This document shows positions 59,737 through 64,000 of a stretch of 64,000 nt of DNA, piece by piece; position 1 is the first letter of the stretch, and each line of letters starts with the position of its first letter. The stretch is from Molanna angustata. Taxonomy: Eukaryota > Arthropoda > Insecta > Trichoptera > Molannidae. The stretch spans positions 29,963,578 to 30,027,577 of the forward strand of contig OY754979.1 in assembly GCA_963576475.1 (NCBI GenBank), written 5' to 3'. The translations under genes were made by a program, and so were the position numbers. The notes beneath the pieces were generated by a model that searched no databases, was not told where the DNA came from, and was given only the letters and a program-made list of their open reading frames with translations.

Positions 59737-60224
59737 GGGGTCTACCAAAAATAGAAAAACATGGCAAGGGGTCTACGACACAAAAAAGTTTGGGAACCTC
59801 TGATGTAGGCGCAGCGGACGGATCAGACGGATTTTATTATTATTTGTATTTCATACAAGTGCGATCGAACTTATTGACATTAATGTCAACAGATATTTGG
59901 ATTACATTCAATTTTGTGCGAGTTGTGGATGTTTTTTAGTATAAATAATTGCCAATCTAAGACAAAGGACAGATTAAATCAGGGTAAACGTGTGGCAACC
60001 CTGCAATGAACTGAGCGGTGTGAACAAGTAAAGCAGGTCTTCTTTTATACTCACAATACCAATACCATCACAAAATGTTATTACAAGCGAAGTTAGTGGA
60101 GTTCTTGGCTCTTGAAACACGAGAAAAGATCCTGTGCAGAACAGGCGCATTCAATTTTATATTTTGTTCCTTTTGCATTAAAATAAAATAAGGTAAAAGA
60201 ATATCTTTCTTTTAAGAATGAATA

Positions 60225-60315
60225 TGTCCTTGTAACAAGTACATAATACATATCCTCATACATTTCCCAAATTAAGCAGAACTGTTACTGATATAGGTGA
60301 ACGCTCTGCCACATT
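60225..60315 (-). mobile_element. SINE family E, 3' part
   Basis: TGTCCTTGTAACAAGTACAT and CCCAAATTAAGCA, then ATATAGGTGAAC, match the 3' portion of the family E copies. Confidence 0.5.
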
Positions 60316-60904
60316 TATTATAGATGGATTTCGTATACCTACCTTAATTTGATATTCGCGCATCAGTCATAAAGTTTCTAATAAAATAATTTTAAGTTAT
60401 CATAAAACGAAATAACTTACTGCAATGTTTCCTTTCATAGGACGATCGTCGACTGGTTAGTCTTAATCTTTGTGAAACCCAAATCGGGAATTTGATTTAA
60501 AAAAAAAAACAGAGTTTTGCAATATCAAAACAGTCAACATTGCTCAAAATGGTAATTATTTCTAGCAAAAATTATACATGAGATGTCAACATAAATATAT
60601 TTTTTCAGTAAATAAAATAGGTCATTTTGGTACCTAAATAGTCTTGATTCGGAAGTATATTTGATATGTACGTCATCAAGATCATAGTGTTAACGTATTT
60701 CAACATTGGAGATATACGATTCATCGACTACGCTCAGTCAAGCCGAAGATACCTACAATTGCCACATATGATAACACAGACAAAATTTCCCAACATATTC
60801 AATCTTAAAAAATTCATTTACTTGTAGTTCGAAATCATCAAATATATAACAAAGGTATGAAAATATTTAAATAAGGTATGAAAATATTCAACATTGTAGA
60901 AGCA

Positions 60905-61085
60905 ATTTCCTGCCATGAGGCACCTACTTAAAATAGTGCTTCTACTTTTTTTCTATTATCTTCGTTTTCGGATGATACATTAACATCTCACATAGTCAGC
61001 AATGAGGTTCAGCCAAAGAGTATAAAATACCTACGGATAAGTTCACCATCCATTCCGAATGTATAGTGCATTCCACGTGTATTTG
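60905..61085 (-). repeat. Interspersed repeat family A, 3' half
   Basis: AAAATAGTGCTTCTAC and CATTAACATCTCACATAGTC parallel the 15600-15690 part of the copy at 15585-15832. Confidence 0.6.
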
Positions 61086-61276
61086 TGCTGGTAATATTGC
61101 ATAGTTGACAATCAGGCGAATTTAGTTCTACGGGGTTGCTAACATTTTAAATATTTCGGTAGGTACTCTGTAAACTTACGGAAATTTTGCTGTTATAAGT
61201 CAATTTAAAACTTATATTGTTTTCGGGGGTATGACAAAAAACAACTTTTATTATTATTATTATTTTGTGACGAATA

Positions 61277-62122
61277 CTACATAATTTTTTTTTCTTTCCT
61301 GATAGCTTTGCGAACCTGTTTGTTTAGTGTCTTGTACTCTGGTGTGTTCCATTCTTTCTTCTCTCTCATTCGATTTCTCTTATTCATTAGGTCTTTAGTG
61401 TTAGTAGTAAGTTTATCTTGTTTAGTTCTGTTAGAGGGGATAATTTGCTTTAAGGCATTATTGACTGTATCATGAATAAACTGATTTATCTCTGCAGAGG
61501 TACAAGTGTTTGGTAATGGTTTTTTCGTGAGTTCCGATGATATTGTTGATTGGTATTCTGGAATTTTATTTAGAAGAATTTGTGATATGTTTGTTTTGGG
61601 TTTTTTAATGAGTTTTAGCCTCTCCAGTTTGGTGTTTACAGTTATAGTAGCTCTAACCAATCTGTGATCACTATCTACCGCAAATTTATTTAAAACTGTA
61701 ACATCTTTCACTATATATTTATGTGTACAGTGGATGTAGTCAATTTCATTTTTAGTTCTGTTGTCTGGGCTCCTCCATGTCCATTTATTTTGTGCCTTTT
61801 TTCTAAAAAAGGTGTTCATAGCAAAAAGGTTGTTTTCCTTTAGGAAGTCCATGAGTAGTTTTCCTCTTTCATTTCTTATTCCCAGTCCATATTGTCCTAT
61901 ATTATCTTCTGACGTTGATTCCTTGGTACCCATTTTAGCGTTAAAGTCTCCAATTAAGCAGCAAAAATGCGTTTTGTTAATAGCTAAGCTCTTATCAATA
62001 TCGTCATAAAATTCTTCGATCTCTTCTTCTGTACACGATGAGGTTGGGGCATATACTTGAATAATTTTGATAGAGTATTTTGTATTTAATTTGATTATCA
62101 AATATATAACTCTGTCTGAGAT
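61277..62122 (-). mobile_element. Inverted endonuclease segment of an RTE-like non-LTR retrotransposon
   Basis: About 280 codons are open on the minus strand, with an apurinic-like endonuclease fold signature: IIQVYAPTSS, then GDFNAKMG, NEIDYIH and SDHRLVRA (the catalytic Asp/His motif). The first part of the endonuclease is absent; the frame enters at ISDRVIY near 62122. The other end (KAIRKEKKI, 61280) stops where a LINE would continue into its RT. The matching RT lies next to it on the opposite strand from 62229. The two pieces therefore look like one insertion whose 5' segment was turned round. Start codons listed for this frame (TTG) are not meaningful; it is a fragment. Confidence 0.87.
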
Positions 62123-62228
62123 ATCAAATATATAACTCTGTCTGAGATATCAAATATTTAACTATTATTATCAAATATAATTTAACTATTATTATCAAAT
62201 TTATTATCAAATATATAACTCTGTCTGA

Positions 62229-63977
62229 GAAACAATAGTCAACCAAATTATCTCCGAAAACGGAGGAACAAAAATTTTGCAAAAGAAATTATCAAATGGC
62301 AAAAAACAAATCTTAACTTTGTACAAAGAAGATGGCACCGAGAGCAATAACAAAGACGAAATATTAGATATAGCAAAAAAATTCTATGAATCATTGTACA
62401 GCTCACGAGTAAAACCTACACATGATAAAACCATAGAAAATAATCGCAGAATAATTAATGTCGGCTCAGAGGACATTCCTGACATATCTATGGAAGAAAT
62501 GAAGCATGCTATTAAACAGATGAAAAACTCAAAAGCCCCTGGTCCTGATAATATTATAATAGAGACCATTAAGTATGGAGGAGATGCACTTCAGAGAGTG
62601 GTACTGCAACTTCTAAATAGATGTCTGGAAGAATGTAATATACCAGAGGAATGGAACAATGCGAATATTACATTATTACATAAAAAAGGAAATCAAAAAC
62701 GCCTCGAGAACTATAGACCCATCAGCTTATTATCACACCTATATAAACTATTTACAAAAATCCTCACCAGCAGACTTTCAAACAAATTAGATTCATACCA
62801 ACCAGTAGAACAGGCAGGATTCAGAAAAGGCTTCGGAACAAATGACCATCTACAAACTCTAAAGAATGTAATCCAGAAATATAATGAGTATAATATCCCC
62901 ATAGCATTGGCATTTATAGATTTTGAAAAAGCCTTTGACTCAGTCGAGACATGGGCGGTGATGAAGGGTCTAGATAATTGCAGAATTGACTATAGATATT
63001 CCCAAATTTTGAATAATATTTATGAGAAGGCCACATCCAATATACAACTTCATGAACCATCCAAGAAATTTTACATTAGAAGAGGTGTCCGACAGGGTGA
63101 CACTATTTCTCCCAAACTATTTACATTGGCCCTCGAAGATGTCTTCAAAACTCTGGATTGGTCTAAGAAAGGTATAAATATAAACGGCGAGTATCTCAGC
63201 AATCTACGGTTCGCAGATGATATTGTCATATTTGCCAAGGATGAGGAGGAATTGAAAACTATGCTGACAGAAATAAATTCAGCCTGTGTGAACATTGGAT
63301 TGAAGATGAACATCTCCAAGACCAAAATGATGAGTAACGCAGAAGAGTCCTTCCCCACCATAATAGATGGAGTGCAAATTGAAAGAGTAGACAGATACAT
63401 ATATCTAGGCCATACCGTGATGCTTGCCAAAGAAAATCAAGAGGCAGAAATAGAGAGAATACGTGGCCTTGCCTGGGCAGCTTTTGGAAAATTATCATAC
63501 ATTCTGAAATCCCGTAAATACTCCCATTATTTGAAAAAGAAGCTATTTGATGCATGTATTCTCCCAGTGCTTACTTATGGAATGGAAACATCGGTCCTAA
63601 CAAAAAGAATAATGCACAAGCTGTTAGTGACACAGAGAGCTATGGAGAGAAAGTTGCTGGGTATTTCAATAAGGGACAGAATTCAGAATGTCATGATAAG
63701 ACAAAGAACCAAAGTAGCCGATGTAGCCGAAAGGGTCGCTGGCCTTAAGTGGAGCTGGGCTGGGCATATTGCCAGATGCCAGGATTCACGATGGACCAAA
63801 AAGATCTTAGAATGGCGACCGAGAACAAGCCGAAGAGGTGTTGGCAGACCCCAGGCAAGGTGGTCTGATGACATCAAGAAGTGTGCCGGAGGGAGATGGA
63901 TGCAGTGTGCCCAAGACAGGGAGTTGTGGAGGATCAAAGGGGAGGCCTATGTCCAAGAATGGATGAAAACTGGCTGA
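62229..63977 (+). mobile_element. RTE-like non-LTR retrotransposon, reverse transcriptase part, open frame
   Basis: The frame is open from 62229 to the stop at 63977 (about 580 codons). It has SKAPGPDNI (RT entry motif), RPISLLSHLYKL, LAFIDFEKAFDSVE (motif A), GVRQGDTISP (motif B), RFADDIVIFA (catalytic DD) and a C-terminal region ending GRPQARWSDDIKK..WMQCAQDRELWR, typical of this LINE group. It starts just downstream of the linker between endonuclease and RT, whose endonuclease half is inverted at 61277-62122. The 3' end is an (AAG)n microsatellite tail that reaches the window edge. The RT looks intact, but the split means the element is no longer functional as a whole. The clade (RTE/Proto2-like) is my recollection of the motif set. 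Confidence 0.9.
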
Positions 63978-64000
63978 AGAAGAAGAAGAAGAAGAAGACT

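Larger units (their letters stand above)
59056..59802. mobile_element. hAT-like element carrying nested SINE and LINE-tail insertions
   Basis: The left end is CAGTGATTCAAAGTGGTCTA. The right end, read inverted, is CAGAGGTTCCCAAA. The target duplication ATGTAGGC lies at 59048-59055 and 59803-59810. Repeated GGGGTCTAC motifs mark both subterminal regions. Inside lie the LINE tail 59209-59275 and the SINE 59512-59736, so the order of insertion is readable. Confidence 0.85.
59811..61276. other. Spacer left of the RTE-like insertion
   Basis: SINE E and repeat A fragments, and a hAT-like terminal motif TGTGGCAACCCTG at about 59990. No gene seen. Confidence 0.5.

Overview
The window looks like a piece of an insect, probably lepidopteran, genome: it is AT-rich, crowded with degraded transposons, and holds few exons. 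The lepidopteran reading is an inference. It rests on the many copies of the short palindrome TAGGTACCTA (for example near 2765, 11322, 14022, 29713, 29865, 33218), on the types of LINE, SINE and hAT-like elements, and on an arthropod-style spectraplakin gene. There is no bacterial or viral gene block and no CRISPR array.

The main host gene runs on the minus strand across at least 1-47690 and is a spectraplakin (short stop/kakapo, dystonin/MACF type). Five exons at 47570-47690, 46350-46600, 44576-44726, 42023-42106 and 38749-38961 encode the spectrin-repeat part of the plakin domain. They join with matching codon phases. After about 37.7 kb of intron, the exon at 1-1005 encodes plakin (plectin) repeats and runs off the window edge. 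The phase of that exon does not match the 38749 exon, so at least one linking exon is still unfound.

Three intact single-exon genes for secreted leucine-rich-repeat (LRR) proteins of about 514-527 residues lie on the same strand at 49604-51187, 54285-55859 and 57165-58709. They share a signal peptide, an N-terminal Cys pair, about 15 LRRs and a distinctive C-terminal cap (NPxxCxC ... DGxxPxC ... C ... C). If the 5' part of the spectraplakin lies beyond 64000, the whole cluster is nested in one of its introns. A perfect 230-bp tandem duplication sits directly 5' of the middle gene.

The rest is mobile and repetitive DNA. It includes LINE copies of several clades: a CR1/jockey-like reverse transcriptase at 51861-53409 with a near-identical truncated copy at 36694-37351; an RTE-like element split and inverted by apparent twin priming at 61277-63977; an RNase-H LINE at 6213-7046; and several relics. 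Three hAT-like non-autonomous elements have exact 8-bp target duplications (3273-3589, 10671-11258, 59056-59802). There are also foldback elements, at least four tRNA-derived SINE families, and minisatellites with units of 27, 30, 33, 46, about 58, 63 and 113-132 bp.
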